A stretch of DNA of 64,000 nt from Siphonodentalium dalli. Lineage: Eukaryota; Mollusca; Scaphopoda; Gadilida; Siphonodentaliidae. The translations under genes were made by a program, and so were the position numbers. Below the pieces are notes generated by a model. The model made no database searches. It was not told the origin of the DNA and saw only the letters and a list, made by a program, of their open reading frames with translations. Positions 38,324 through 52,438 of this stretch are shown one piece after another; positions within the stretch are counted from its first letter, which is position 1, and each line of letters starts with the position of its first letter. The stretch is from contig CP136069.1 of assembly GCA_032622095.1 (NCBI GenBank), positions 35,874,194 through 35,938,193 on the forward strand, given 5' to 3'.

Positions 38324-40038
38324 GGCCCCATAAAATGCCCAGTATTTTTGAAAGTGACTGTACTTTGCATCTGCACGGGCAAAATCCCTTTAACGTTTTG
38401 GACACTTTTATCGTATCAATGTGCAAGCAGGCATGTCTCGCGATAGGACGGCACATTCTGTCGCAGGCCGGACCTCACTGTTTGGCTAATGAGCAGGGGT
38501 TGGGAGTTGGATAATTGGGGTGGGGCAGGCTGTTTGAGGCCCCATAAAATGCCCAGTATTTTTGAAAGCGACTGTACATTGCATCTGCACGGGCAAAATC
38601 CCTTTAACGTTTTGGACACTTTTATCGTATCAATGTGCAAGCAGGCATGTTTCGCGATAGGATGGCACATTCGGTCGCAGGCCGGACCTCACGGTTTGGC
38701 TAATGAGCAGGGGTTGGGAGTTGGATAATTGGGGTGGGGCAGGCTGTTTGAGGCCCCATAAAATGCCCAGTATTTTTGAAAGCGACTGTACTTTGCATCT
38801 GCCCGGGCAAAATACCTTTAACGTTTTGGACACTTTTATCGTATCAATGTGCAAGCAGGCATGTTTCGCGATATGACGGCACATTCGGTCGCAGGCCGAA
38901 CCTCACGGTTTGGCTAATGAGCAGGGGTTGGGAGTTGGATAATTGGGATGTGGCAGGCTGTTTTGAGACCCCATAAAATGCCCAGTATTTTTGAAAGCGA
39001 CTGTACTTTGCATCTGCACGGGCAAAATCCCTTTAACGTTTTGGACACTTTTATCGTATCAATGTGCAAGCAGGCATGTTACGCGATAGGACGGCACATT
39101 CGGTCGCAGGCCGGCCCTCACGGTTTGGCTAATGAGCAGGGGTTGGGAGTTGGATAATTGGGGTGGGGCAGGCTGTTTGAGGCCCCATAAAATGCCCAGT
39201 ATTTTTGAAAGTTACTGTACTTTGCATCTGCACGGGCAAAATCCCTTTAACGTTTTAGACACTTTTATCGTATCAATGTGCAAGCAGGCATGTTTCGCGA
39301 TAGGACGGCACATTCTGTCGCAGGCCGGACCTCACTGTTTGGCTAATGAGCAGGGGTTGGGAGTTGGATAATTGGGGTGGGGCAGGCTGTTTGAGGCCCC
39401 ATAAAATGCCCAGTATTTTTGAAAGCGACTGTACATTGCATCTGCACGGGCAAAATCCCTTTAACGTTTTGGACACTTTTATCGTATCAATGTGCAAGCA
39501 GGCATGTTACGCGATAGGATGGCACATTCGGTCGCAGGCCGGACCTCACGGTTTGGCTAATGAGCAGGGGTTGGGAGTTGGATAATTGGGGTGGGGCAGG
39601 CTGTTTGAGGCCCCATAAAATGCCCAGTATTTTTGAAAGCGACTGTACTTTGCATTTGCCCGGGCAAAATCCCTTTAACGTTTTGGACACTTTTATCGTA
39701 TCAATGTGCAAGCAGGCATGTTTCGCGATATGACGGCACATTCGGTCGCAGGCCGAACCTCACGGTTTGGCTAATGAGCAGGGGTTGGGAGTTGGATAAT
39801 TGGGATGTGGCAGGCTGTTTTGAGACCCCATAAAATGCCCAGTATTTTTGAAAGCGACTGTACTTTGCATCTGCACGGGCAAAATCCCTTTAACGTTTTG
39901 GACACTTTTATCGTATCAATGTGCAAGCAGGCATGTTACGCGATAGGACGGCACATTCGGTCGCAGGCCGGACCTCACTGTTTGGCTAATGAGCAGGGGT
40001 TGGGAGTTGGATAATTGGGGGTGGGGCAGGCTGTTTGA
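38324..40038. repeat. 4-monomer tandem duplication (857 and 858 bp)
   Basis: Copies 38324-39180 and 39181-40038 each hold an attctgtcg/cactgttt monomer, an acattgc/ggatgg monomer, a ctgcccggg/gatatgacgg monomer ending in gggatgtggc, and a gagacccc/gttacgcg monomer. The rare gggatgtggc at 38946 and 39803 fixes the period. The extra base in copy 2 is a fifth G in attgggggtgggg near 40018. Confidence 0.88.
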
Positions 40039-42820
40039 GGCCCCATAAAATGCCCAGTATTTTTGAAAGCGACTGTACATTGCATCTGCACGGGCAAAAT
40101 CCCTTTAACGTTTTGGACACTTTTATCGTATCAATGTGCAAGCAGGCATGTTTCGCGATAGGATGGCACATTCGGTCGCAGGCCGGACCTCACGGTTTGG
40201 CTAATGAGCAGGGGTTGGGAGTTGGATAATTGGGGTGGGGCAGGCTGTTTGAGGCCCCATAAAATGCCCAGTATTTTTGAAAGCGACTGTACTTTGCATC
40301 TGCACGGGCAAAATCCCTTTAACGTTTTGGACACTTTTATCGTATCAATGTGCAAGCAGGCATGTTTCGCGATAGGACGGCACATTCGGTCGCAGGCCGG
40401 ACCTCACGGTTTGGCTAATGAGCAGGGGTTGGGAGTTGGATAATTGGGGTGGGGCAGGCTGTTTGGGGCCCCATAAAATGCCCAGTATTTTTGAAAGCGA
40501 CTGCACTTTGCATATGCACTGGCAAAATCCCTTTAACGTTTTGGACACTTTTATCGTATGAATGTGCAAGCAGGCATGTTTCGCGATAGGACGGCACATT
40601 CGGTCGCAGGCCGGACCTCACGGTTTGGCTAATGAGCAGGGGTTGGGAGTTGGATAATTGGGGTGGGGCAGGCTGTTTGAGGCCCCATAAAATGCCCAGT
40701 ATTTTTGAAAGCGACTGTACTTTGCTTCTGCACAGGCAAAATCCCTTTAACGTTTTTGACACTTTTATCGTATCAATGTGCAAGCAGGCATGTTTCGCGA
40801 TATGACGGCACATTCGGTCGCAGTCCGAACCTCACGGTTTGGCTAATGAGCAGGGGTTGGGAGTTGGATAATTGGGGTGGGGCAGGCTGTTTTGAGGCCC
40901 ATAAAATGCCCAGTATTTTTGAAAGCGACTGTACTTTGCATCTGCACGGGCAAAATCCCTTTAACGTTTTGGACACTTTTATCGTATCAATGTGCAAGCA
41001 GGCATGTTACGCGATAGGATGGCACATTCGGTCGCAGGCCGGACCTCACGGTTTGGCTAATGAGCAGGGGTTGGGAGTTGGATAATTGGGGTGGGGCAGG
41101 CTGTTTGAGGCCCCATAAAATGCCCAGTATTTTTGAAAGTGACTGTACTTTGCATCTGCACGGGCAAAATCCCTTTAACGTTTTGGACACTTTTATCTTA
41201 TCAATGTGCAAGCAGGCATGTTTCGTGATAGGACGGCACATTCTGTCGCAGGCCGGACCTCACTGTTTGGCTAATGAGCAGGGGTTGGGAGTTGGATAAT
41301 TGGGGTGGGGCAGGCTGTTTGAGGCCCCATAAAATGCCCAGTATTTTTGAAAGCGACTGTACTTTGCATCTGCCTGGGCAAAATCCCTTTAACGTTTTGG
41401 ACACTTTTATCGTATCAATGTGCAAGCAGGCATGTTTCGCGATATGACGGCTCATTCGGTCGCAGGCCGAACCTCACGGTTTGGCTAATGAGCAGGGGTT
41501 GGGAGTTGAAAAATTGGGATGGGGCAGGCTGTTTTGAGGCCCATAAAATGCCCAGTATTTTTGAAAGCGACTGTACTTTGCATCTGCACGGGCAAAATCC
41601 CTTTAACGTTTTGGACACTTGTATCGTATCAATGTGCAAGCAGGCATGTTTCGCGATAGGACGGCACATTCGGTCTTAGGCCGGACCTCAATGTTTGGCT
41701 AATGAGCAGGGGTTGGGAGTTGGATAATTGGGGTGGGGCAGGCTGTTTGAGGCCCCATAAAATGCCCAGTATTTTTGAAAGCGATTGTACATTGCATCTG
41801 CACGGGCAAAATCCCTTTAACGTTTTGGACACTTTTATCGTATCAATGTGCAAGCAGGCATGTTTCGCGATAGGATGGCACATTCGGTCGCAGGCCGGAC
41901 CTCACGGTTTGTCTAATGAGCAGGGGTTGGGAGTTAGATAATTGGGGTGGGGCAGGCTGTTTGAGGCCCCATAAAATGCCCAGTATTTTTGAAAGCGACT
42001 GTACGTTGCATCTGCCCGGGCAAAATCCCTTTAACGTTTTGGACACTTTTATCGCATCAATGTGCAAGCAGGCATGTTTCGCGATAGGACGGCACATTCG
42101 GTCGAAGGCCGGACCTCACGGTGTGGCTAATGAGCAGGGGTTGGAAGTTGGATAATTGGGGTGGGGCAGGCTGTTTTAAGGCCCCATAAAATGCCCAGTA
42201 TTTTTGAAAGCGACTGTACTTTGCATCTGCACAGGCAAAATCCCTTTAACGTTTTGGACACTTTTATCGAATCAATGTGCAAGCAGGCATGTTTCGCGAT
42301 AGGACGGCACATTCGGTCGCAGGCCGGACCTCACGGTTTGGCTAATGAGCAGGGGTTGGGAGTTGGATAATTGGGGTTTGGCAGGCTATTTGAGGCCCCA
42401 TAAAATGCCTAGTATTTTTGAAAGCGACTGTACTTTGCATCTGCACGGGCAAAATCCCGTTAACGTTTTGGACACTTTTATCGTATCAATGTGCAAGCAG
42501 GCATGTTTCGCGATAGGACGGCACATTCTGTCGCAGGCCGGACCTCACTGTTTGGCTAATGAGCAGGGGTTGGGAGTTGGATAATTGGGGTGGGGCAGGC
42601 TGTTTGAGGCCCCATAAAATGCCCAGTGTTTTTGAAAGCGACTGTACATTGCATCTGCACGGGCCAAATCCCTTTAACGTTTTGGACACTTTTATCGTAT
42701 CAATGTGCAAGCAGGCATGTTTCGCGATAGGATGGCACATTCGGTCGCAGGCCGGACCTCACGGTTTGGCTAATGAGCAGGGGTTGGGAGTTGGATAATT
42801 GGATGGGGCAGGCTGTTTGA
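40039..42820. repeat. Segment of 13 monomers, first part of a long-range duplication
   Basis: From 40467 to about 42.15 kb the monomer order recurs from 48589 to about 50.06 kb. Shared rare markers include gtttggggcccc with gactgcactttgc, cgtatgaatgtgc, atcttatcaatg, gacggctcattcgg and cgcatcaatg. The upstream copy has one monomer more (tttgcttctgc, near 40.7 kb). The remainder, 42.18-42.82 kb, includes attggggtttggcagg and cagtgtttttg monomers. Confidence 0.78.
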
Positions 42821-45811
42821 GGCCCCATAAAATGCCCAGTATTTTTGAAAGCGACTGTACTTTGCATCTGCACGGGCAAAATCCCTTTAACGTTTTGGAC
42901 ACTTTTATCGTATCAATGTGCAAGCAGGCATGTTTCGCGATAGGACGGCACATTCGGTCGCAGTCCGGACCTCACGGTTTGGCTAATGAGCAGGGGTTGG
43001 GAGTTGGATAATTGGGGTGGGGCAGGCTGTTTGAGGCCCCATAAAATGCCCAGTATTTTTGAAAGCGACTGTACTTTGCATATGCACTGGCAAAATCACT
43101 TTAACGTTGTGGACACTTTTATCGTATCAATGTGTAAGCAGGCATGTTTCGCGATAGGACGGCACATTCGGTCGCAGGCCGGACCTCACGGTTTGGCTAA
43201 TGAGCAGGGGTTGGGAGTTGGATAATTGGGGTGGGGCAGGCTGTTTGAGGCCCCATAAAATGCCTAGTATTTTTGAAAGCGACTGTACTTTGCATCTGCA
43301 CAGGCAAAATCCCTTTAACGGTTTTGACACTTTTATCGTATCAATGTGCAAGCAGGCATGTTTCGCGATATGACGGCACATTCGGTCGCAGTCCGAACCT
43401 CACGGTTTGGCTAATGAGCAGGGGTTGGGAGTTGGATAATTGGGGTGGGGCAGGCTGTTTTGAGGCCCATAAAATGCCCAGTATTTTTGAAAGCGACTGT
43501 ACTTTGCATCTGCACGGGCAAAATCCCTTTAACGTTTTGGACACTTTTATCGTATCAATGTGCAAGCAGGCATGTTTCGCGATAGGACGGCACATTCGGT
43601 CGCAGGCCGGACCTCACGGTTTGGCTAATGAGCAGGGGTTGGGAGTTGGATAATTGGGATGGGGCAGGCTGTTTGAGACCCCATAAAATGCCCAGTATTT
43701 TTGAAAGCGACTGTACATTGCATCTGCACGGGGAAAATCCCTTTAACGTTTTGGACACTTTTATCGTATCAATGTGCAAGCAGGCATGTTACGCGATAGG
43801 ACGGCACATTCGGTCGCAGGCCGGCCCTCACGGTTTGGCTAATGAGCAGGGATTGGAAGTTGGATACTTGGGGTGGGGCAGGCTGTTTGAGGCCCCATAA
43901 AATGCCCAGTATTTTTGAAAGCGACTGTACTTTGAATATGCACAGGCAAAATCCCTTTAACGTTTTGGACACTTTTATCGTATCAATGTGCAGGCATATT
44001 TCGCGATAGGATGGCACATTCGGTCGCAGGCCGGACCTCACGGTTTGGCTATGAGCAGGGGTTGGGAGTTGGATAATTGGGGTGGGGCAGGCTGTTTGAG
44101 GCCCCATAAAATGCCCAGTATTTTTGAAAGCGACTGTACTTTGCATCTGCCCGGGCAAAATCCCTTTAACGTTTTGGACACTTTTATCGTGTCAATGTGC
44201 AAGCAGGCATGTTTCGCGTTATGACGGCACATTCGGTCGCAGGCCGAACCTCACGGTTTGGCTAATGAGCAGGGGTTGGGAGTTGGATAATTGGGGTGGG
44301 GCAGGCTGTTTGAGGCCCCATAAAATGCCCAGTATTTTTGAAAGCGACGGAACATTGCATCTGCACGGGCAAAATCCCTTTAACGTTTTGGACACTTTTA
44401 TCGTATCAATGTGCAAGCAGGCATGTTTCGCGATAGGATGGCACATTCGGTCGCAGGCCGGACCTCACGGTTTGGCTAATGAGCAGGGGTTGGGAGTTGG
44501 ATAATTGGGGTGGGGCAGGCTGTTTGAGGCCCCATAAAATGCCCAGTATTTTTGAAAGCGACTGTACTTTGCATCTGCCCGGGCAAAATCCCTTTAACGT
44601 TTTGGACACTTTTATCGTATCAATGTGCAAGCAGGCATGTTTCGCGATATGACGGCACATTCGGTCGCAGGCCGAACCTCACGGTTTGGCTAATGAGCAG
44701 GGGTTGGGAGTTGGATAATTGGGATGGGGCAGGCTGTTTTGAGACCCCATAAAATGCCCCAGTATTTTTGAAAGCGACTGTACATTGCATCTGCACGGGC
44801 AAAATCCCTTTAACGTTTTGGACACTTTTATCGTATCAATGTGCAAGCCGGCATGTTACGCGATAGGACGGCACATTCGGTCGCAGGCCGGCCCTCACGG
44901 TTTGGCTAATGAGCAGGGGTTGGGAGTTGGATAATTGGGGTGGGGCAGGCTGTTTGAGGCCCCATAAAATGCCCAGTATTTTTGAAAGCGACTGTACTTT
45001 GCATCTGCCCGGGCAAAATCCCTTTAACGTTTTGGACACTTTTATCGTGTCAATGTGCAAGCAGGCATGTTTCGCGATATGACGGCACATTCGGTCGCAG
45101 GCCGAACCTCACGGTTTGGCTAATGAGCAGGGGTTGGGAGTTGGATAATTGGGGTGGGGCAGGCTGTTTGAGGCCCCATAAAATGCCCAGTATTTTTGAA
45201 AGCGACTGTACATTGCATCTGCACGGGCAAAATCCCTTTAACGTTTTGGACACTTTTATCGTATCAATGTGCAAGCAGGCATGTTTCGCGATAGGATGGC
45301 ACATTCGGTCGCAGGCCGGACCTCACGGTTTGGCTAATGAGCAGGGGTTGGGAGTTGGATAATTGGGTGGGGCAGGCTGTTTGAGGCCCCATAAAATGCC
45401 CAGTATTTTTGAAAGCGACTGTACTTTGCATCTGCCCGGGCAAAATCCCTTTAACGTTTTGGACACTTTTATCGTATCAATGTGCAAGCAGGCATGTTTC
45501 GCGATATGACGGCACATTCGGTCGCAGGCCGAACCTCACGGCTTGGCTAATGAGCAGGGGTTGGGAGTTGGATAATTGGGGTGGGGCAGGCTGTTTGAGG
45601 CCCCATAAAATGCCCATTGTTTTTGAAAGCGACTGTACATTGCATCTGCACGGGCAAAATCCCTTTAACGTTTTGGACACTTTTATCGTATCAATGTGCA
45701 AGCAGGCATGTTTCGCGATAGGATGGCACATTCGGTCGCAGGCCGGACCTCGCGGTTTGGCTAATGAGCAGGGGTTGGGAGTTGGATAATTGGATGGGGC
45801 AGGCTGTTTGA
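42821..45811. repeat. 14-monomer duplication, copy 1 (2,991 bp)
   Basis: Entered through attggatgggg. Rare markers repeated 2,990-2,991 bp later include catatgcactgg with atcactttaacgttgtgg, gagacccc with gttacgcg, gcagggattggaag, the 4-bp-short gtgcaggcatatttc, and atcgtgtcaatg. A smaller 4-mer relation (858 bp) joins 44100 and 44958. Private changes include ggctatgagc near 44050 and gcgacggaacatt near 44345. Confidence 0.85.
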
Positions 45812-47947
45812 GGCCCCATAAAATGCCCAGTATTTTTGAAAGCGACTGTACTTTGCATCTGCACGGGCAAAATCCCTTTAACGTTTTGGACACTTTTATC
45901 GTATCAATGTGCAAGCAGGCATGTTTCGCGATAGGACGGCACATTCGGTCGCAGGCCGGACCTCACGGTTTGGCTAATGAGCAGGGGTTGGGAGTTGGAT
46001 AATTGGGGTGGGGCAGGCTGTTTGAGGCCCCATAAAATGCCCAGTATTTTTGAAAGCGACTGTACTTTGCATATGCACTGGCAAAATCACTTTAACGTTG
46101 TGGACACTTTTATCGTATCAATGTGCAAGCAGGCATGTTTCGCGATAGGACGGCACATTCGGTCGCAGGCCGGACCTCACGGTTTGGCTAATGAGCAGGG
46201 GTTGGGAGTTGGATAATTGGGGTGGGGCAGGCTGTTTGAGGCCCCATAAAATGCCTAGTATTTTTGAAAGCGACTGTACTTTGCATCTGCACAGGCAAAA
46301 TCCCTTTAACGGTTTGACACTTTTATCGTATCAATGTGCAAGCAGGCATGTTTCGCGATATGACGGCACATTCGGTCGCAGTCCAAACTCACGGTTTGGC
46401 TAATGAGCAGGGGTTGGGAGTTGGATAATTGGGGTGGGGCAGGCTGTTTTGAGGCCCATAAAATGCCCAGTATTTTTGAAAGCGACTGTACTTTGCATCT
46501 GCACGGGCAAAATCCCTTTAACGTTTTGGACACTTTTATCGTATCAATGTGCAAGCAGGCATGTTTCGCGATAGGACGGCACATTCGGTCGCAGGCCGGA
46601 CCTCACGGTTTGGCTAATGAGCAGGGGTTGGGAGTTGGATAATTGGGATGGGGCAGGCTGTTTTGAGACCCCATAAAATGCCCAGTATTTTTGAAAGCGA
46701 CTGTACATTGCATCTGCACGGGCAAAATCCCTTTAACGTTTTGGACACTTTTATCGTATCAATGTGCAAGCAGGCATGTTACGCGATAGGACGGCACATT
46801 CGGTCGCAGGCCGGCCCTCACGGTTTGGCTAATGAGCAGGGATTGGAAGTTGGATACTTGGGGTGGGGCAGGCTGTTTGAGGCCCCATAAAATGCCCAGT
46901 ATTTTTGAAAGCGACTGTACTTTGCATATGCACAGGCAAAATCCCTTTAATGTTTTGGACACTTTTATCGTATCAATGTGCAGGCATATTTCTCGATAGG
47001 ATGGCACATTCGGTCGCAGGCCGGACCTCACGGTTTGGCTAATGAGCAGGGGTTGGGAGTTGGATAATTGGGGTGGGGCAGGCTGTTTGAGGCCCCATAA
47101 AATGCCCAGTATTTTTGAAAGCGACTGTACTTTGCATCTGCCCGGGCAAAATCCCTTTAACGTTTTGGACACTTTTATCGTGTCAATGTGCAAGCAGGCA
47201 TGTTTCGCGATATGACGGCACATTCGGTCGCAGGCCGAACCTCACGGTTTGGCTAATGAGCAGGGGTTGGGAGTTGGATAATTGGGGTGGGGCAGGCTGT
47301 TTGAGGCCCCATAAAATGCCCAGTATTTTTGAAAGCGACTGTACATTGCATCTGCACGGGCAAAATCCCTTTAACGTTTTGGACACTTTTATCGTATCAA
47401 TGTGCAAGCAGGCATGTTTCGCGATAGGATGGCACATTCGGTCGCAGGCCGGACCTCACGGTTTGGCTAATGAGCAGGGGTTGGGAGTTGGATAATTGGG
47501 GTGGGGCAGGCTGTTTGAGGCCCCATAAAATGCCCAGTATTTTTGAAAGCGACTGTACTTTGCATCTGCCCGGGCAAAATCCCTTTAACGTTTTGGACAC
47601 TTTTATCGTATCAATGTGCAAGCAGGCATGTTTCGCGATATGACGGCACATTCGGTCGCAGGCCGAACCTCACGGTTTGGCTAATGAGCAGGGGTTGGGA
47701 GTTGGATAATTGGGATGGGGCAGGCTGTTTTGAGACCCCATAAAATGCCCAGTATTTTTGAAAGCGACTGTACATTGCATCTGCACGGGCAAAATCCCTT
47801 TAACGTTTTGGACACTTTTATCGTATCAATGTGCAAGCAGGCATGTTACGCGATAGGACGGCACATTCGGTCGCAGGCCGGCCCTCACGGTTTGGCTAAT
47901 GAGCAGGGGTTGGGAGTTCGATAATTGGGGTGGGGCAGGCTGTTTGA
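45812..47947. repeat. 14-monomer duplication, copy 2 (10 monomers retained)
   Basis: Matches 42821-44957 monomer for monomer, then diverges into aagtgac/attctgtcg copies. It has its own one-base losses near 46312 (acggtttgacac) and 46385 (gtccaaactcacgg), which break the usual frame pattern of the repeat. Confidence 0.83.
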
Positions 47948-50900
47948 GGCCCCATAAAATGCCCAGTATTTTTGAAAGTGACTGTACTTTGCATCTGCAC
48001 GGGCAAAATCCCTTTAACGTTTTGGACACTTTTATCGTATCAATGTGCAAGCAGGCATGTTTCGCGATAGGACGGCACATTCTGTCGCAGGCCGGACCTC
48101 ACTGTTTGGCTAATGAGCAGGGGTTGGGAGTTGGATAATTGGGGTGGGGCAGGCTGTTTGAGGCCCCATAAAATGCCCAGTATTTTTGAAAGCGACTGTA
48201 CATTGCATCTGCACGGGCAAAATCCCTTTAACGTTTTGGACACTTTTATCGTATCAATGTGCAAGGAGGCATGTTTCGCGATAGGATGGCACATTCGGTC
48301 GCAGGCCGGACCTCACGGTTTGGCTAATGAGCAGGGGTTGGGAGTTGGATAATTGGATGGGGCAGGCTGTTTGAGGCCCCATAAAATGCCCAGTATTTTT
48401 GAAAGCGACTGTACTTTGCATCTGCACGGGCAAAATCCCTTTAACGTTTTGGACACTTTTATCGTATCAATGTGCAAGCAGACATGTTTCGCGATAGGAC
48501 GGCACATTCGGTCGCAGGCCGGACCTCACGGTTTGGCTAATGAGCAGGGGTTGGGAGTTGGATAATTGGGGTGGGGCAGGCTGTTTGGGGCCCCATAAAA
48601 TGCCCAGTATTTTTGAAAGCGACTGCACTTTGCATATGCACTGGCAAAATCCCTTTAACGTTTTGGACACTTTTATCGTATGAATGTGCAAGCAGGCATG
48701 TTTCGCGATAGGACGGCACATTCGGTCGCAGGCCGGACCTCACGGTTTGGCTAATGAGCAGGGGTTGGGAGTTGGATAATTGGGGTGGGGCAGGCTGTTT
48801 TGAGGCCCATAAAATGCCCAGTATTTTTGAAAGCGACTGTACTTTGCATCTGCACGGGCAAAATCCCTTTAACGTTTTGGACACTTTTATCGTATCAATG
48901 TGCAAGCAGGCATGTTACGCGATAGGACGGCACATTCGGTCGCAGGCCGGCCCTCACGGTTTGGCTAATGAGCAGGGGTTGGGAGTTGGATAATTGGGGT
49001 GGGGCAGGCTGTTTGAGGCCCCATAAAATGCCCAGTATTTTTGAAAGTGACTGTACTTTGCATCTGCACGGGCAAAATCCCTTTAACGTTTTGGACACTT
49101 TTATCTTATCAATGTGCAAGCAGGCATATTTCGAGATAGGACGGCACATTCTGTCGCAGGCCGGACCTCACTGTTTGGCTAATGAGCAGGGGTTGGGAGT
49201 TGGATAATTGGGGTGGGGCAGGCTGTTTGAGGCCCCATAAAATGCCCAGTATTTTTGAAAGCGACTGTACATTGCATCTGCCCGGGCAAAATCCCTTTAA
49301 CGTTTTGGACACTTTTATCGTATCAATGTGCAAGCAGGCATGTTTCGCGATATGACGGCTCATTCGGTCGCAGGCCGAACCTCACGGTTTGGCTAATGAG
49401 CAGGGGTTGGGAGTTGGATAATTGGGATGGGGCAGGCTGTTTTGAGGCCCATAAAATGCCCAGTATTTTTGAAAGCGACTGTACTTTGCATCTGCACGGG
49501 CAAAATCCCTTTAACGTTTTGGACACTTGTATCGTATCAATGTGCAAGCAGGCATGTTTCGCGATAGGACGGCACATTCGGTCGCAGGCCGGACCTCACT
49601 GTTTGGCTAATGAGCAGGGGTTGGGAGTTGGATAATTGGGGTGGGGCAGGCTGTTTGAGGCCCCATAAAATGCCCAGTATTTTTGAAAGCGATTGTACAT
49701 TGCATCCGCACGGGCAAAATCCCTTTAACGTTTTGGACACTTTTATCGTATCAATGTGCAAGCAGGCATGTTTCGCGATAGGATGGCACATTCGGTCGCA
49801 GGCCGGACCTCACGGTTTGTCTAATGAGCAGGGGTTGGGAGTTGGATAATTGGGGTGGGGCAGGCTGTTTGAGGCCCCATAAAATGCCCCGTATTTTTGA
49901 AAGCGACTGTACGTTGCATCTGCCCGGGCAAAATCCCTTTAACGTTTTGAACACTTTTATCGCATCAATGTGCAAGCAGGCATGTTTCGCGATAGGACGG
50001 CACATTCGGTCGCAGGCCGGACCTCACGGTTTGGCTAATGAGCAGGGTTTGGGAGTTGGATAATTGGGGTGGGGCAGGCTGTTTGAGGCCCCATAAAATG
50101 CCCAGTATTTTTGAAAGCGACTGTACTTTGCATATGCACTGGCAAAATCCCTTTAACGTTTTGGACACTTTTATCGTATCAATGTGCAAGCAGGCATGTT
50201 TCGCGATAGGACGGCACATTCGGTCGCAGGCCGGACCTCACGGTTTGGCTAATGAGCAGGGGTTGGGAGTTGGATAATTGGGGTGGGGCAGGCTGTTTGA
50301 GGCCCTATAAAATGTCTAGTATTTTTGAAAGCGACTGTACTTTGCATCTGCACAGGCAAAATCCCTTTAACGTTTTTGACACTTTTATCGTATCAATGTG
50401 CAAGCAGGCATGTTTCGCGATATGACGGCACATTCGGTCGCAGTCCGAACCTCACGGTTTGGCTAATGAGCAGGGGTTGGGAGTTGGATAATTGGGGTGG
50501 GGCAGGCTGTTTTGAGGCCCATAAAATGCCCAGTATTTTTTAAAGCGACTGTACTTTGTATCTGCACGGGCAAAATCCCTTTAACGTTTTGGACACTTTT
50601 ATCGTATCAATGTGCAAGCAGGCATGTTTCGCGATAGGACGGCACATTCGGTCGCAGGCCGGACCTCACGGTTTGGCTAATGAGCAGGGGTTGGGAGTTG
50701 GATAATTGGGATGGGGCAGGCTGTTTGAGACCCCATAAAATGCCCAGTATTTTTGAAAGCGACTGTACATTGCATCTGCACGGGCAAAATCCCTTTAACG
50801 TTTTGGACACTTTTATCGTATCAATGTGCAAGCAGGCATGTTTCGCGATAGGATGGCACATTCGGTCGCAGGCCGGACCTCACGGTTTGGCTAATGAGCA

Positions 50901-52438
50901 GGGGTTGGAAGTTGGATACTTGGGGTGGGGCAGGCTGTTTGAGGCCCCATAAAATGCCCAGTATTTTTGAAAGCGACTGTACTTTGCATATGCACAGGCA
51001 AAATCCCTTTAACGTTTTGGACACTGTTATCGTAACAATGTGCTGGCATATTTCGCGATAGGACGGCACATTCGGTCGCAGGCCGGACCTCACGGTTTGG
51101 CTAATGAGCAGGGGTTGGGAGTTGGATAATTGGGGTGGGGCAGGCTATTTGAGGCCCCATAACATGCCCAGTATTTTTGAAAGCGACTGTACTTTGCATC
51201 TGCCCGGGCAAAATCCCTTTAACGTTTTGGACACTTTTATCGTATCAATGTGCAAGCAGGCATGTTTCGCGATATGACGGCACATTCGGTCGCAGGCCGA
51301 ACCTCACGGTTTGGCTAATGAGCAGGGGTTGGGAGTTGGATAATTGGGATGGGGCAGGCTGTTTTGAGGCCCCATAAAATGCCCAGTATTTTTGAAAGCG
51401 ACTGTACTTTGCATCTGCACGGGCAAAATCCCTTTAACGTTTTGGACACTTGTATCGTATCAATGTGCAAGCAGGCATGTTTCGCGATAGGACGGCACAT
51501 TCGGTCGCAGGCCGGACCTCACGGTTTGGCTAATGAGCAGGGGTTGGGAGTTGGATAATTGGGGTGGGGCAGGCTGTTTGAGGCCCCATAAAATGCCCAG
51601 TATTTTTGAAAGCGACTGTACATTGCATCTGCACGGGCAAAATCCCTTTAACGTTTTGGACACTTTTATCGCATCAATGTGCAAGCAAGCATGTTTCGCG
51701 ATAGGACGGCACATTCGGTCGAAGGCCGGACCTCACGGTTTGGCTAATGAGCAGGGGTTGGAAGTTGGATAATTGGGGTGGGGCAGGCTGTTTTAAGGCC
51801 CCATAAAATACCCAGTATTTTTGAAAGCGACTGTACTTTGCATATGCACAGGCAAAATCCCTTTAACGTTTTGGACACTTTTATCGTATCAATGTGCAAG
51901 CAGGCATGTTTCGCGATAGGATGGCACATTCGGTCGCAGGCCGAACCTCACGGTTTGGCTAATGAGCAGGGGTTGGGAGTTGGATCATTGGGGTGGGGCA
52001 GGCTGTTTTGAGGCCCCATAAAATGCCCAGTATTTTTGAAAGCGACTGTAATTTGCATCTGCACGGGCAAAATCCCTTTAACGTTTTGGACACTTTTATC
52101 GTGTCAATGTGCAAGCAGGCATGTTTCGCGATAGGACGGCACATTCGGTCGCAGGCCGGACCTCACGGTTTGGCTAATGAGCAGGGGTTGGGTGTTGGAT
52201 AATTGAGGTGGGGCAGGCTGGTTGAGGCCCCATAAAATGCCCAGTATTTTTGAAAGCGACTGTACTTTGCATCTGCACAGGCAACATCCCTTTAGGGTTT
52301 GGACACTTTTATCGTATCAATGTGCACGTAGGCATGTTTCGCGATAGGACGGCACATTCGGTCGCAGGCCGGACCTCACAGTTTGGCTAATGAGCAGGGG
52401 TTGGGAGTTGGATAATTGGGGTGGGGCAGGCTGTTTGA
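47948..52438. repeat. Segment of 21 monomers containing the downstream part of the 8.1-kb duplication
   Basis: 48589 to about 50.06 kb matches 40467 to about 42.15 kb, at an offset of 8,122 bp before and 7,908 bp after a one-monomer difference. 50.3-51.1 kb holds cgcagtccgaacc, ggcccat and gtgctggcatatttc copies. 51.15-51.6 kb has the gatatgacgg, cacttgtatc and acattgc set. 51993-52438 (ggcaacatccctttaggg, gtgcacgtagg) recurs 9,615 bp downstream at the end of the 18-mer unit. Confidence 0.78.
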
